The notes under the pieces are model-generated. The model ran no database searches. It was not told the DNA's origin and was given only the letters and a program-made list of their open reading frames with translations. The translations under genes and the position numbers were made by a program. From Streptomyces zaomyceticus (GTDB lineage: Bacteria > Actinomycetota > Actinomycetes > Streptomycetales > Streptomycetaceae), in contig NZ_BNBZ01000006.1 of the NCBI RefSeq assembly GCF_014656215.1, positions 124,001 to 188,000 of the forward strand: 64,000 bases of DNA. Reading direction: 5' to 3'. Shown in pieces: positions 53,198-62,315 of the stretch (position 1 is its first letter; each line of letters starts with the position of its first letter).

Positions 53198-56143
53198 TCA
53201 ACGGGAGTGTGACGAGGGGTCAGGGCGTGTCGCGCGCTCCAGGGTGAGGAGCACCGATCCGTAGCTCCGGCCGGTCGCCCGGTCCATCCCGATCTCGCAC
53301 ATGCGATTGGCCGAGAGGTGCGCGTCGAAGGGCCGGGCCGTGACCTCCGCCGCCTCGGGAGCGGTCGCCGCGGCCGTCAGCTCCGGGTGCAGCATCCCCC
53401 GGTCGCCCGCGAAGGCGCAGCAGCCCGCGTCGACGGGGACGACGACCTCCTCCGCACAGGCCCGCGCCAGCTCGGTCAGCTTCTCCTCGTCACCCAGGTG
53501 CCGCATCGAGCAGGTCGGATGGACCACGGCCGAGGTGACCCTGCGGCGCACCTCGAGCCGGGGGAGCAGCTCGTCCGCCGCCCACACCAGCGAGTCCACC
53601 ACCCTCAGCCGCGCGTGCAGCTCCCGATTGTCCTCCGTCAGATACGGCACGACCTCGTGCGCGATGCCCAGCGTGCACGAGGAGGCGTCCACCACCAGCG
53701 GCAGCGTCCCGCCCGCCGTCCAGCCCCAGGCCGCCTCGACGATCCGGTTCGCCATCACCTCGTTGCCGCGCTCGTACCCCTTGGAGTGCCAGATGGTCGC
53801 GCAGCATGTTCCGGCCACGTCGTCCGGGATCCACACCGGCCTGCCCGCCCGCGCCGACACCGCGACCACGGCCTCCGGCAGGGAGGGCCCGGGCTCGCCG
53901 TCGGGATTGCCGAAGATACGGTTCACACAGGCCGGGTAGTAGACGGCGACCGCCGCCGGACGGTGGGTGCGGGGCAGCCGCCGCGCCGCCGCGCCGGGGA
54001 TCTGCGGCAGCCACTCCGGTACGAGCTCGGTGCTGATCGCCCGGCGGGCCAGCCCGGTCACCGACGCCAGGACCCGGTCGCCGATCCGGTCCGCCGCGGC
54101 GACCGCGAGCCGCGCGGAGGCCTCCGCCGCGCGGAAGTGCTTCGCGGCCAGGGCGGCGATCCGCTCCTCGCGCGCGGTGTGCCGCTCGTGCCGGAAGTCC
54201 TTCATCAGCGCACCCGTGTCGATGCCGACCGGACAGGCCAGTTTGCAGGTGGAGTCCCCGGCGCAGGTGTCGACGGCGTCGTAGCCGTACGACTCCAGGA
54301 GGCGGGCCTCGACCCGTGAGCCGTTGTTCTGCCGCATCATCTCCCGGCGCAGCACGATCCGCTGGCGCGGAGTGGTCGTCAGGTCGTGGCTGGGACAGGT
54401 CGGTTCGCAGAAGCCGCACTCGATGCAGGGATCGGCGATCCGCTCCACGGACGGGATCGTCTTCAGCCCCCGCAGATGGGCGTGCGGGTCGCGGTCGAGG
54501 ACGATCCGCGGGGCGAGCACCCCGTCGGGGTCGACGGCCTCCTTGACCCGCCACATCAGGTCGGTCGCCTTCGTCCCCCACTCCAGTTCGAGGAAGGGCG
54601 CGATGTTCCGGCCGGTGGCGTGCTCCGCCTTCAGCGAGCCGTCGAAGCGCTCCACGGTCAGCTTGCAGAACTCGTCCATGAAGCCCGCGTACCGCTCGAC
54701 GTCCGAGGGGTCGCCCGCGTCGAAGGCCAGCAGGAAGTGGAGGTTGCCGTGCGCCGCGTGACCGGCCACGGCCGCGTCGAAGCCGTGCCGGGACTGGAGG
54801 TCGAGCAGCGCCTCGCAGGCCTCCGCGAGCCGGGCCGGGGGCACCGCGAAGTCCTCGGTGATCAGGGTCGTACCGGAGGGGCGCGAGCCGCCGACGGCCG
54901 TCACGAACGCCTTGCGGGCCTTCCAGTAGCCGGCGATCCTCCCCGGGTCCCGGGTGAACGCGTTCTCGACCGAGGCCACCGGGGCCACCAGGTCGAGCCC
55001 GGCGAGGACCTCGTCCGCCACCCGCTCGTAGGCCTCCCGCGCCGCCGCGTCCGGCGCCCGGAACTCGACCAGGAGCGCGGCCGTCTCCTTGGGAAGCTCC
55101 GCCCAGTCGGCGGGTACGCCCGCGACGCTCACCGAGGCCCGCAGCGTGTTGCCGTCCATCAGTTCGACGGCCAGCGCCCCCGCCGCGTTGAACCGGGGCA
55201 CGGCCTCCGCCGCGGCCGGCAGCGAGGGGAAGAAGAGCAGCGCCGTGGACACCTCGCGGTCCAGCGGCAGGGTGTCGAAGACGACCTCCGAGATGAAGCC
55301 GAGGGTGCCCTCGGAGCCGACCATGAGGCCGCGCAGGATCCGCACCGGGCTGTCGCCGTCGAGGAAGGCGTCGAGCCGGTAGCCGTTGGTGTTCTTGATG
55401 GTGTGCTTGGCCCGGATCCGGGCGGTCAGCTCGGCGTCCCCCTCGATCTCCGCCTTGAGGGCCATCAGCTCCGCGCACAGCCTCGGCTCGGCGTGCGCCA
55501 GCTCCTCGTCGGCGTCGGGGTCGGCCGTGTCGACCACGGTCCCGCTCGGCAGGACGAAGGTGAGCGAGGAGACGGTCCGGTACGAGTTCCTGGTGGTCCC
55601 GGCCGTCATGCCCGAGGCGTTGTTGGCGACGACCCCGCCGATCGTGCAGGCGATCGCGCTGGCCGGATCGGGTCCCAGGACCCGTCCGTGCGGGGCGAGC
55701 GCGGCATTGGCCCGGACGACGGTGGTGCCGGGGCGGACGCGGGCGCGCGCGCCGCCGTCCAGCACCTCGACGCCCGCCCAGTGGCGGCGGACGTCGACCA
55801 GGATGTCCTCGCCCTGCGCCTGGCCGTTGAGGCTGGTCCCGGCGGCCCTGAAGACCACTTCGCGGCCCTTGCCGTGCGCGTACGACAGGATCGTGGAGAT
55901 GTCGTCGATGTCCTCGGCGACCACGACGACCTGCGGGACGAAGCGGTACGGGCTGGCGTCCGAGGCGTACCGCACGAGGTCGGAGATCCCGGAGAGGACC
56001 TTCTCCGGGCCGAGGAACTCGACGAGCTCCTCGCGCAGCCGCTTCGGCGTGCCCCGGGCCTGGAGCTCCGGCACGCGGTCCGGGGCCGGACTCCGCTTCG
56101 TACCGGGGCGAAGGGCCTGCGGGTTCGGCTCGAACAACGGCAT
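53198..56143 (-). CDS. FAD-binding and Fe-S oxidoreductase (D-lactate/glycolate dehydrogenase type)
   Basis: This is a 981-residue fusion. An FAD_binding_4 domain lies at about 65-290 (TSLNGQAQGEDILVD, GGVVANNASGM, GSEGTLGFISEV). A C-terminal FAD-oxidase domain (about 300-545) is followed by two 4Fe-4S motifs: Cys573, 576, 579 and 583 (CIECGFCEPTCP), and Cys627, 633 and 637 (CAGDSTCKLACP). A CCG-type (LutA-like) domain with CSMRHLGDEEK and CCAFAGDRG ends it. It probably oxidises a 2-hydroxy acid and feeds quinones. GGGGA precedes ATG 56143. Confidence 0.93.
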   Translation of the reverse strand: MPLFEPNPQALRPGTKRSPAPDRVPELQARGTPKRLREELVEFLGPEKVLSGISDLVRYASDASPYRFVPQVVVVAEDIDDISTILSYAHGKGREVVFRAAGTSLNGQAQGEDILVDVRRHWAGVEVLDGGARARVRPGTTVVRANAALAPHGRVLGPDPASAIACTIGGVVANNASGMTAGTTRNSYRTVSSLTFVLPSGTVVDTADPDADEELAHAEPRLCAELMALKAEIEGDAELTARIRAKHTIKNTNGYRLDAFLDGDSPVRILRGLMVGSEGTLGFISEVVFDTLPLDREVSTALLFFPSLPAAAEAVPRFNAAGALAVELMDGNTLRASVSVAGVPADWAELPKETAALLVEFRAPDAAAREAYERVADEVLAGLDLVAPVASVENAFTRDPGRIAGYWKARKAFVTAVGGSRPSGTTLITEDFAVPPARLAEACEALLDLQSRHGFDAAVAGHAAHGNLHFLLAFDAGDPSDVERYAGFMDEFCKLTVERFDGSLKAEHATGRNIAPFLELEWGTKATDLMWRVKEAVDPDGVLAPRIVLDRDPHAHLRGLKTIPSVERIADPCIECGFCEPTCPSHDLTTTPRQRIVLRREMMRQNNGSRVEARLLESYGYDAVDTCAGDSTCKLACPVGIDTGALMKDFRHERHTAREERIAALAAKHFRAAEASARLAVAAADRIGDRVLASVTGLARRAISTELVPEWLPQIPGAAARRLPRTHRPAAVAVYYPACVNRIFGNPDGEPGPSLPEAVVAVSARAGRPVWIPDDVAGTCCATIWHSKGYERGNEVMANRIVEAAWGWTAGGTLPLVVDASSCTLGIAHEVVPYLTEDNRELHARLRVVDSLVWAADELLPRLEVRRRVTSAVVHPTCSMRHLGDEEKLTELARACAEEVVVPVDAGCCAFAGDRGMLHPELTAAATAPEAAEVTARPFDAHLSANRMCEIGMDRATGRSYGSVLLTLERATRPDPSSHSR

Positions 56144-56182
56144 GTCACGGCTCCCCTTCGGCGCGTACCCGTGCCCGGGGGA

Positions 56183-56671
56183 TCAGCAGGCGCCCTCCGG
56201 GCCGGGGTCGACCAGGGCGGACAGCAGACCTCCGAGCACCTCGCGCTGTGCGGCGGTCAATGGAGCAAGGATGTCCTCTGCGGCGGCCCGGCGCGCGCTG
56301 CGCAGTTCCCGCAGCGTGGCGCGGCCGGCGTCGGTGAGCTCGATCCGCACGACCCGGCGGTTGTTCGGGTCGGGCACCCGGCGCACCCGGTCGACGGCCT
56401 CCAGACCGTCGACGAGACTGGTCACCGCGCGCGGGACGACCTCCAGCCGGGCGGCGAGGTCGGCCATCCGGGGCGGGTCCCCGAAGTGCGCGACCGTACG
56501 CAGCAGGCGTGACTGGGCCGGAGTGATGCCGACCGGCTCCAGGTGGCGCTTCTGGATGCGGTGCAGACGCCGGGTGAGGCGCAGCAGCTGCTCGGCGAGG
56601 AGGCCGTCGGCGCCCTCGGTGTCGGGTTCCCCCGAACGGCCGGGTCCGGTCGGGACGGCGGAGGTGCTCAT
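56183..56671 (-). CDS. MarR-family regulator
   Basis: This 162-residue MarR regulator has the winged helix (MADLAARLEVVPRAVTSLVDGLEAVDRVRRVPDPNNRRVVRIELT in outline, about 69-114) and flanking dimer helices. It is divergent from the ABC exporter gene with 90 bp between starts and inverted repeats in the gap. It most likely represses the exporter and itself, with the exported compound as inducer; this is inference from context. Confidence 0.92.
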   Translation of the reverse strand: MSTSAVPTGPGRSGEPDTEGADGLLAEQLLRLTRRLHRIQKRHLEPVGITPAQSRLLRTVAHFGDPPRMADLAARLEVVPRAVTSLVDGLEAVDRVRRVPDPNNRRVVRIELTDAGRATLRELRSARRAAAEDILAPLTAAQREVLGGLLSALVDPGPEGAC

Positions 56672-56675
56672 ACGG

Positions 56676-56719
56676 GAACAATATCAGGACCTTGTTCATT
56701 GTGAGTATAGGTAACAATG
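56676..56719. promoter_or_regulatory. MarR operators and exporter promoter
   Basis: Two inverted repeats lie side by side: GAACAA-N10-TTGTTC (56676-56697) and CATTGT-N11-ACAATG (56697-56719). TTGTGA (56699-56704) and TATGCT (56723-56728), 18 bp apart, form a good promoter overlapping the second repeat. Confidence 0.6.
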
Positions 56720-56761
56720 AGCTATGCTCTGACCGGTATCGTCGAAGCCACGAAGGAGCCC

Positions 56762-58630
56762 ATGCGCCCCCACGACCAGTCCGACTGGACGCCCCCGCCC
56801 CGCGACTCCGCCCAGCCGAAGGAGCCCGCGCAGCTGCGGCGCATCCTGCGGCTCTTCCGCCCCTACCGCGCGCGCCTCGTGCTCGTCGGCCTCCTGGTCG
56901 GCGCCGCCTCGCTCGTCACGGTCGCCTCACCCTTCCTGCTCAAGGAGATCCTCGACACCGCGATCCCCCAGGGTCGCACCGGGCTGCTCAGCCTGCTCGC
57001 CCTCGGCATGATCGCCACCGCCGTGCTGACCAGCGTCTTCGGCGTGCTCCAGACCCTGATCTCCACCACCGTGGGCCAGCGCGTGATGCACGACCTGCGC
57101 ACCGGGGTCTACGAGCAGCTCCAGCGGATGCCGCTCGCCTTCTTCACCCGGACCCGCACGGGCGAGGTCCAGTCCCGCATCGCCAACGACATCGGTGGCA
57201 TGCAGGCGACCGTGACCTCCACGGCCACCTCCCTCGTCTCCAACCTCACCGCCGTCGTCGCGACCGTGGTCGCCATGCTCGCCCTCGACTGGCGTCTCAC
57301 CCTCGTCTCCCTGCTCCTGCTGCCCGTCTTCGTCTGGATCAGCCGACGGGTCGGCCGCGAGCGCAAGCGGATCACCACCCAGCGCCAGAAGCAGATGGCG
57401 GCCATGGCCGCGACCGTCACCGAGTCCCTCTCGGTCAGCGGCATCCTGCTCGGCCGCACCATGGGCCGCGCCGACTCGCTGACCAAGTCCTTCGCCGAGG
57501 AGTCCGAGCGCCTCGTCGACCTCGAAGTGCGCTCCTCCATGGCCGGACGGTGGCGGATGTCCACCATCGGCATCGTCATGGCCGCGATGCCCGCCCTGAT
57601 CTACTGGGCCGCCGGCATCGCCCTCGGATCCGGCGGGTCCGAGATCTCCCTCGGCACCCTCGTCGCCTTCGTCTCGCTCCAGCAGGGCCTCTTCCGGCCC
57701 GCCGTCAGTCTGCTCTCCACCGGCGTGCAGATGCAGACGTCCCTCGCGCTCTTCCAGCGCATCTTCGAGTACCTCGACCTGCCCGTGGACATCACCGAGT
57801 CCGCCGAGCCGGTCCGGCTCCCCGAGGTGCGCGGCGAGGTCGCCTTCGAGAAGGTCGAGTTCCGCTACGACCCCGAGGGCGAGGGCCGGCCGACCCTCGA
57901 CGCCGTCGACCTGACCGTCCCCGCCGGGGGCAGCCTGGCCGTCGTCGGACCCACCGGATCCGGCAAGTCCACCCTCAGCTACCTGGTGCCCCGGCTGTAC
58001 GACGTCACCGACGGCCGCGTCACCCTCGACGGGGTCGACGTGCGCGACCTGGACTTCGACACCCTCGCCCGCGCGGTCGGCGTCGTCTCCCAGGAGACCT
58101 ACCTCTTCCATGCCTCCGTCGCGGACAACCTCCGCTTCGCCAAACCGGACGCCACCGACGAGGAGATCGAGGCCGCCGCGCGGGCCGCCCAGATCCACGA
58201 GCACATCGCCTCGCTCCCCGAGGGGTACGACACCCTGGTCGGCGAGCGCGGCTACCGCTTCTCGGGCGGCGAGAAGCAGCGCCTGGCCATCGCCCGCACC
58301 ATCCTCCGTGACCCGCCCGTACTGATCCTCGACGAGGCGACCAGCGCCCTCGACACCCGTACGGAGCACGCCGTGCAGCAGGCTATCGACGCCCTCTCGG
58401 CGGGCCGCACCACCATCACCATCGCCCACCGGCTCTCCACCGTCCGCGACGCCGACCAGATCGTCGTCCTGGAGGAGGGCCGGATCGCCGAGCGCGGCAC
58501 GCACGAGGAGCTGCTCGCCCGGGACGGGCGGTACGCGGCCCTGGTCCGGCGGGACGCCCGGAGCGCCGTGCGTGCCACCGCGGAAGCCGAACAGGCGAAC
58601 GTGGGAGCGGTTGTTCCCCAGAACGTGTGA
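56762..58630 (+). CDS. ABC exporter (full half-transporter, probably homodimeric)
   Basis: This 622-residue membrane-ATPase fusion has six membrane segments in about 45-320. The ATPase domain carries Walker A GPTGSGKST, Q-loop VSQETYLFH, signature FSGGEKQ and Walker B LILDEATSALD, with H-loop IAHRLST. All catalytic residues are present. I favour ATG 56762 with GAAGGAG just upstream, because the ATG at 56717 lies within the promoter. The divergent MarR gene suggests drug or metabolite efflux. Confidence 0.93.
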   Translation: MRPHDQSDWTPPPRDSAQPKEPAQLRRILRLFRPYRARLVLVGLLVGAASLVTVASPFLLKEILDTAIPQGRTGLLSLLALGMIATAVLTSVFGVLQTLISTTVGQRVMHDLRTGVYEQLQRMPLAFFTRTRTGEVQSRIANDIGGMQATVTSTATSLVSNLTAVVATVVAMLALDWRLTLVSLLLLPVFVWISRRVGRERKRITTQRQKQMAAMAATVTESLSVSGILLGRTMGRADSLTKSFAEESERLVDLEVRSSMAGRWRMSTIGIVMAAMPALIYWAAGIALGSGGSEISLGTLVAFVSLQQGLFRPAVSLLSTGVQMQTSLALFQRIFEYLDLPVDITESAEPVRLPEVRGEVAFEKVEFRYDPEGEGRPTLDAVDLTVPAGGSLAVVGPTGSGKSTLSYLVPRLYDVTDGRVTLDGVDVRDLDFDTLARAVGVVSQETYLFHASVADNLRFAKPDATDEEIEAAARAAQIHEHIASLPEGYDTLVGERGYRFSGGEKQRLAIARTILRDPPVLILDEATSALDTRTEHAVQQAIDALSAGRTTITIAHRLSTVRDADQIVVLEEGRIAERGTHEELLARDGRYAALVRRDARSAVRATAEAEQANVGAVVPQNV

Positions 58631-58727
58631 TCGTTCCCGGATTCGTTGCCCCGCTCCCGTACGGCGTCGGATGATTGCGGTGCGCGATCGACGGGCTGCA
58701 GACCGTGACCGCGCGGTCCCAGTAACG

Positions 58728-58744
58728 CATCAGTCCCACTGATG
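58728..58744. promoter_or_regulatory. Inverted repeat in the micropeptide leader
   Basis: CATCAG-TCCCA-CTGATG lies 25 bp before the micropeptide start. It may form an RNA hairpin near the ribosome site or act as an operator. Confidence 0.35.
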
Positions 58745-58769
58745 TACCTGTACGAGGAGAAGCACCACC

Positions 58770-58829
58770 ATGAACGTCATCACCGATCTGCTCGCCGGCG
58801 TCCTCCACTTCCTGGGCTGGCTCGTCTGA
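58770..58829 (+). CDS. 19-residue hydrophobic micropeptide
   Basis: ATG 58770 to TGA 58827 encodes MNVITDLLAGVLHFLGWLV, one amphipathic hydrophobic helix with one Asp and one His. A strong GAGGAGAAG ribosome site lies at 58754-58762. A 16-bp terminator follows the stop by 15 bp, so this is a compact transcription unit and not chance. Similar tiny membrane peptides act as toxins, transporter partners or developmental signals, but no function can be assigned. It lies 140 bp after the ABC exporter stop. Confidence 0.7.
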   Translation: MNVITDLLAGVLHFLGWLV

Positions 58830-58844
58830 CGATCGCAGTTCCCC

Positions 58845-58883
58845 GGCGCCGCCGGCCCCCCGTCCCAGGGGGCCGTCGGCGCC
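58845..58883 (+). terminator. Terminator after the micropeptide gene
   Basis: A 16-bp stem with one mismatch (58845-58860 and 58868-58883) and a 7-base loop, 15 bp past the micropeptide stop. Confidence 0.85.
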
Positions 58884-58936
58884 GCCGTGTGCGCGGGTTC
58901 CCGGGAATCGCGGACGCGGCGGGTTAGCGTGCGGCC

Positions 58937-59842
58937 ATGACGCACCGGCCGCCGTCACCGTACGCCCGCCCACGCCGCGCCCGACGACCCTCCCTTCCCC
59001 GGTCCCTCCGGCCCTCCCGCCGTCCCCGGCTCACCCGGCGCGGCCGGCTCGCGCTGCTGCTCGGGGCCGTCCTCGCCGTGGCCGCCGGGATCACCGTCCC
59101 GCTGCTGACGGCGCGGGACGAACCGGCCGTGGAGCAGCCCCGGGCGCTGCTCGTCCCCGAAGGCTGGCGGGCCGGTCAGGTCTACGCGGCCGTCGACCGG
59201 GCGCTCGGCCTGCCCGAGGGGAGCGCGCGGAAGACCGCGACCGCGCCCGGCGCCGCCCTCCCGCTCCCCGCCGCGGCCGGCGGCAACCCCGAGGGCTACC
59301 TCTTCCCCGCGACCTATCCCGTACTCGGCACCACGACCCCGGAGGCACTGCTCCGCTTCATGGTCGACACGGCCGGTCGGCGTTTCGGGGCCGCCCGGAT
59401 CGTCGAGGGCGCGAAGGCGCGCGGAATGAGCGTGTACGAGACGGTGATCGCGGCCAGCATCGTCCAGGCCGAGGCCGACAACCCGGAGGACATGGCCAAG
59501 GTCGCCCGGGTCGTCCACAACCGGCTCGCCCGGGGCATGGCCCTCCAGATGGACTCGACGCTCAACTACGCGCTCGGCCGCAGCACCGTCGACACGACGC
59601 ACGAGGACACGCGGGCGAAGAGCCCGTACAACACCTACGTGCGGAAGGGGCTGCCGCCGACCCCCATCGGCAATCCGGGGGACCAGGCCGTGGACGCGGT
59701 GATCTCACCGGCGGACGGCGACTGGCTCTACTTCGTCACCGTGGCCCCCGGGGACACCCGCTTCACGGCGGACTACGCGGCGCATCAGGAGAACGTGGCC
59801 GAGTTCAACGCCAACCGGAGCGCGGCGAAGAGCGCCCCTTAG
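58937..59842 (+). CDS. MltG-like endolytic transglycosylase, short paralogue
   Basis: This is a 301-residue YceG/MltG-family protein that would cut nascent glycan strands at the membrane. A basic cytoplasmic N-terminus precedes one membrane helix (about 38-58). The catalytic region has NPEGYLFPATYPV, ASIVQAEADN, NRLARGMALQMDSTLNYAL and SPYNTYVRKGLPPTPIGNPG. In E. coli MltG the catalytic Glu is in SIVEKE; here that position is Gln, with Glu two residues later. The protein lacks the long N-terminal region of the usual Streptomyces MltG. Confidence 0.88.
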   Translation: MTHRPPSPYARPRRARRPSLPRSLRPSRRPRLTRRGRLALLLGAVLAVAAGITVPLLTARDEPAVEQPRALLVPEGWRAGQVYAAVDRALGLPEGSARKTATAPGAALPLPAAAGGNPEGYLFPATYPVLGTTTPEALLRFMVDTAGRRFGAARIVEGAKARGMSVYETVIAASIVQAEADNPEDMAKVARVVHNRLARGMALQMDSTLNYALGRSTVDTTHEDTRAKSPYNTYVRKGLPPTPIGNPGDQAVDAVISPADGDWLYFVTVAPGDTRFTADYAAHQENVAEFNANRSAAKSAP

Positions 59843-61011
59843 AGGGTTCCCGCGGCGTCCACGGTGCTCGTGGTGTCCGCGGTGCCTCGGGCATGCGGGC
59901 CGCCGAGCAGACGCCGGATGTCCGAGACGGCCGCCCGCCCGGCCCGGTTGGCGCCGATCGTCGAGGCCGAGGGACCGTAACCGACGAGGTGGACGCGCTC
60001 GTCCCGCACCGCGCGCGTCCCCTCGACGCGGATGCCGCCGCCCGGCTCGCGCAGCCGCAGCGGGGTCAGATGGTCGATCGCCGCGCGGAAACCGGTGGCC
60101 CAGAGGATCACGTCCACGTCGACCGTCCGGCCGTCGTCCCAGGCCACCCCTGTCGGGGTGATCCGGTCGAACATCGGCAGCCGGTCCAGGATCCCGCGCG
60201 CGCGTGCCGAGCGGATCGCGTCGTTGAGGGGGAGCCCGGTCACCGAGACCACGCTCTGTGGGGGCAGTCCGCGCCGTACGCGCTCCTCGACGAGTGCGAC
60301 GGCCGCCCGGCCCTCCGCCTCCCCGAAGGGACCCTCGCGGAAGACCGGCTCGCGCCGGGTCACCCAGAACGTCTCGGCGGCGACGTCCGCGATCTCCATC
60401 AGGTGCTGGGTGCCCGAGGCCCCGCCGCCCACCACGAGGACCCGCTGTCCGGTGAACTGCTCCGGACCCGGGTAGCCGGCGGTGTGCAGCTGGAGACCCC
60501 GGAAGGTCTCCTGGCCGGGGTATCGCGGCCAGAAGGGGCGGTCCCAGGTGCCGGTGGCGTTGATCAGGGCGCGTGTGGCGTACGCGCCCTCGGAGGTCTC
60601 GACGAGCAGCCGTCCGCCGTCGCCCTCGCGGACGGCGGTGACGTCGACGGGCCGGTGGATCCGCAGGTCGAAGGTCCGCTCGTAGCTGTCGAAGTACGCG
60701 CCGATCACCTCGGACGAGGGGCGCGCGGGGTCGGCGCCGGTCAACTCCATGCCGGGCAGCGCGTACATGCCGTGGACCTTGCCGTAGGTGAGCGAGGGCC
60801 ACCGGAACTGCCAGGCGCCGCCCGGCCGAGGGGCGTGGTCGAGGACCACGAAGTCGCGGTCCGGGTCGAGTCCGGCGCGGCGCAGATGGAAGGCGGCCGA
60901 GAGGCCGGCCTGCCCGGCGCCTATGACGACGACGTCCACCGGTGTGCTCCGCCGCCCGCCCGCCACCGCGGTCCCGAGCCTGTCGATCTCTTCGACCCCG
61001 TAATCGTTCAC
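59839..61011 (-). CDS. FAD-dependent NAD(P)H oxidoreductase (flavin monooxygenase-like)
   Basis: This 390-residue two-dinucleotide protein has an FAD motif VVIGAGQAGLSAA at about 28-40 and an NAD(P) motif VVGGGASGTQH in the middle. The ATGF motif (LWATGFRAAID) of flavin-containing monooxygenases/CzcO-like proteins is present. GTG 61011 is the likely start with only a weak ribosome site. Its stop overlaps the convergent mltG stop by 4 bp. Substrate unknown. Confidence 0.88.
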   Translation of the reverse strand: MNDYGVEEIDRLGTAVAGGRRSTPVDVVVIGAGQAGLSAAFHLRRAGLDPDRDFVVLDHAPRPGGAWQFRWPSLTYGKVHGMYALPGMELTGADPARPSSEVIGAYFDSYERTFDLRIHRPVDVTAVREGDGGRLLVETSEGAYATRALINATGTWDRPFWPRYPGQETFRGLQLHTAGYPGPEQFTGQRVLVVGGGASGTQHLMEIADVAAETFWVTRREPVFREGPFGEAEGRAAVALVEERVRRGLPPQSVVSVTGLPLNDAIRSARARGILDRLPMFDRITPTGVAWDDGRTVDVDVILWATGFRAAIDHLTPLRLREPGGGIRVEGTRAVRDERVHLVGYGPSASTIGANRAGRAAVSDIRRLLGGPHARGTADTTSTVDAAGTL

Positions 61012-61103
61012 GATTCTACCAACCGGGGTGGGGGCGCGGATCTTCCCGCACTCCCGCCCCGGCGGTCCGCCCGCCGATCCCGCCGCCCGTCCTGCCGTGA
61101 GTC

Positions 61104-62315
61104 CTACCGCCCGCCGGGCACCAGCAGCGGCGCTCCGCCCGGCGCCGAGGCCGGGCGGCCGTTCACGGCCGGGACGCCGAGCAGCGGGGACGGCAGGCTC
61201 GTCGGCAGCAGCCCGCGCGCCGCCAGCTCGGGCCGCACGCCCTCGCCGAACCAGTAGGCCTCCTCCAGATGCGGGTAGCCGGACAGGACGAAGTGCTCCA
61301 CGCCGAGGTCGTGGTACTCCTCGATCCGGTCCGCGACCTCGGCATGGCTGCCGACCAGCGCGGTGCCGGCCCCGCCCCGGACGAGCCCCACCCCCGCCCA
61401 CAGGTTCGGCGCGATCTCCAGCTGCTCGCGGCCGAGGGAGCCCCCCTTGTGCAGCGCCAGCATGCGCTGCTGGCCGACCGACTCGCTCCGGCCGAGGGCC
61501 TGCTGCGCGGCGGCGACCGTCTCGGCGTCGAGATCGGAGAGCAGCCGCTCGGTCGTCGCCCAGGCCTCGCGCGCCGAATCGCGGGAGATCGTGTGCAGCC
61601 GGATCCCGAAGCGGACCGTACGGCCGCGCTCCTCCGCGAGGGACCGGATCCAGTCGATCTTCTCCTTCACCTGCCACGGCGGCTCGCCCCAGGTCAGATA
61701 GACGTCCGCGTGCTCCGCCGCGACCGGCCCGGCCGCGGCGGAGGAACCGCCGAAGAAGATCTCGGGCAGCGGGTCCGGCGGCAGCGCCGTCAGCCCGCCC
61801 TCGATCCGGAAGTGCTCGCCCTCGTAGTCGAACGGCCGCCCGCTCCACGCGCCGCGCACCACCGACAGGAACTCGCCGGTGCGGGCGTAGCGCCGGTCGT
61901 GGTCCAGGTGGTCGCCGAAGCGGCGCTGCTCGGCCGAGTCGCCACCGGTCACCACGTTGAGCAGCAGCCGCCCGCGGGTGATCCGCTGGTACGTGGACGC
62001 CATCTGGGCCGCGAGCACCGGCGAGATCACACCGGGGCGGAACGCCACCAGGAACTTGAGCCGTTCGGTGTGCTGGGCGAGCGCGACCGTGGTCAGCCAG
62101 GCGTCCTCGCACCAGGTCCCGGTCGGGGTCAGCACGGCTTCAAAGCCCAGTTGCTCGGCCGCCTTGGCGATCTGGATCAGATAGTCGACGTCGGGTGCCC
62201 GCACCCCGGACACGGCCCGGTCGCGGGTGATCCCGCCGTCCGTGTAGGCATGCCGGTCGACGAGGGTCCGGCCGTCGCCGCCGGTCGGCAGGAACCAGTG
62301 CAGATGGACGGTCAT
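61104..62315 (-). CDS. ssuD: FMNH2-dependent alkanesulfonate monooxygenase-like (LLM class)
   Basis: This 403-residue luciferase-like monooxygenase matches SsuD, which releases sulfite from alkanesulfonates using reduced flavin. Key segments are HWFLPTGGDGR, FRPGVISPVLAAQMASTYQRITRGRLLLNVVTGG and FGGSSAAAGPVAAEHADVYLTWGEP. ATG 62315 overlaps the upstream ssuB-like stop as ATGA. A flavin reductase gene is not in view. Confidence 0.92.
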   Translation of the reverse strand: MTVHLHWFLPTGGDGRTLVDRHAYTDGGITRDRAVSGVRAPDVDYLIQIAKAAEQLGFEAVLTPTGTWCEDAWLTTVALAQHTERLKFLVAFRPGVISPVLAAQMASTYQRITRGRLLLNVVTGGDSAEQRRFGDHLDHDRRYARTGEFLSVVRGAWSGRPFDYEGEHFRIEGGLTALPPDPLPEIFFGGSSAAAGPVAAEHADVYLTWGEPPWQVKEKIDWIRSLAEERGRTVRFGIRLHTISRDSAREAWATTERLLSDLDAETVAAAQQALGRSESVGQQRMLALHKGGSLGREQLEIAPNLWAGVGLVRGGAGTALVGSHAEVADRIEEYHDLGVEHFVLSGYPHLEEAYWFGEGVRPELAARGLLPTSLPSPLLGVPAVNGRPASAPGGAPLLVPGGR

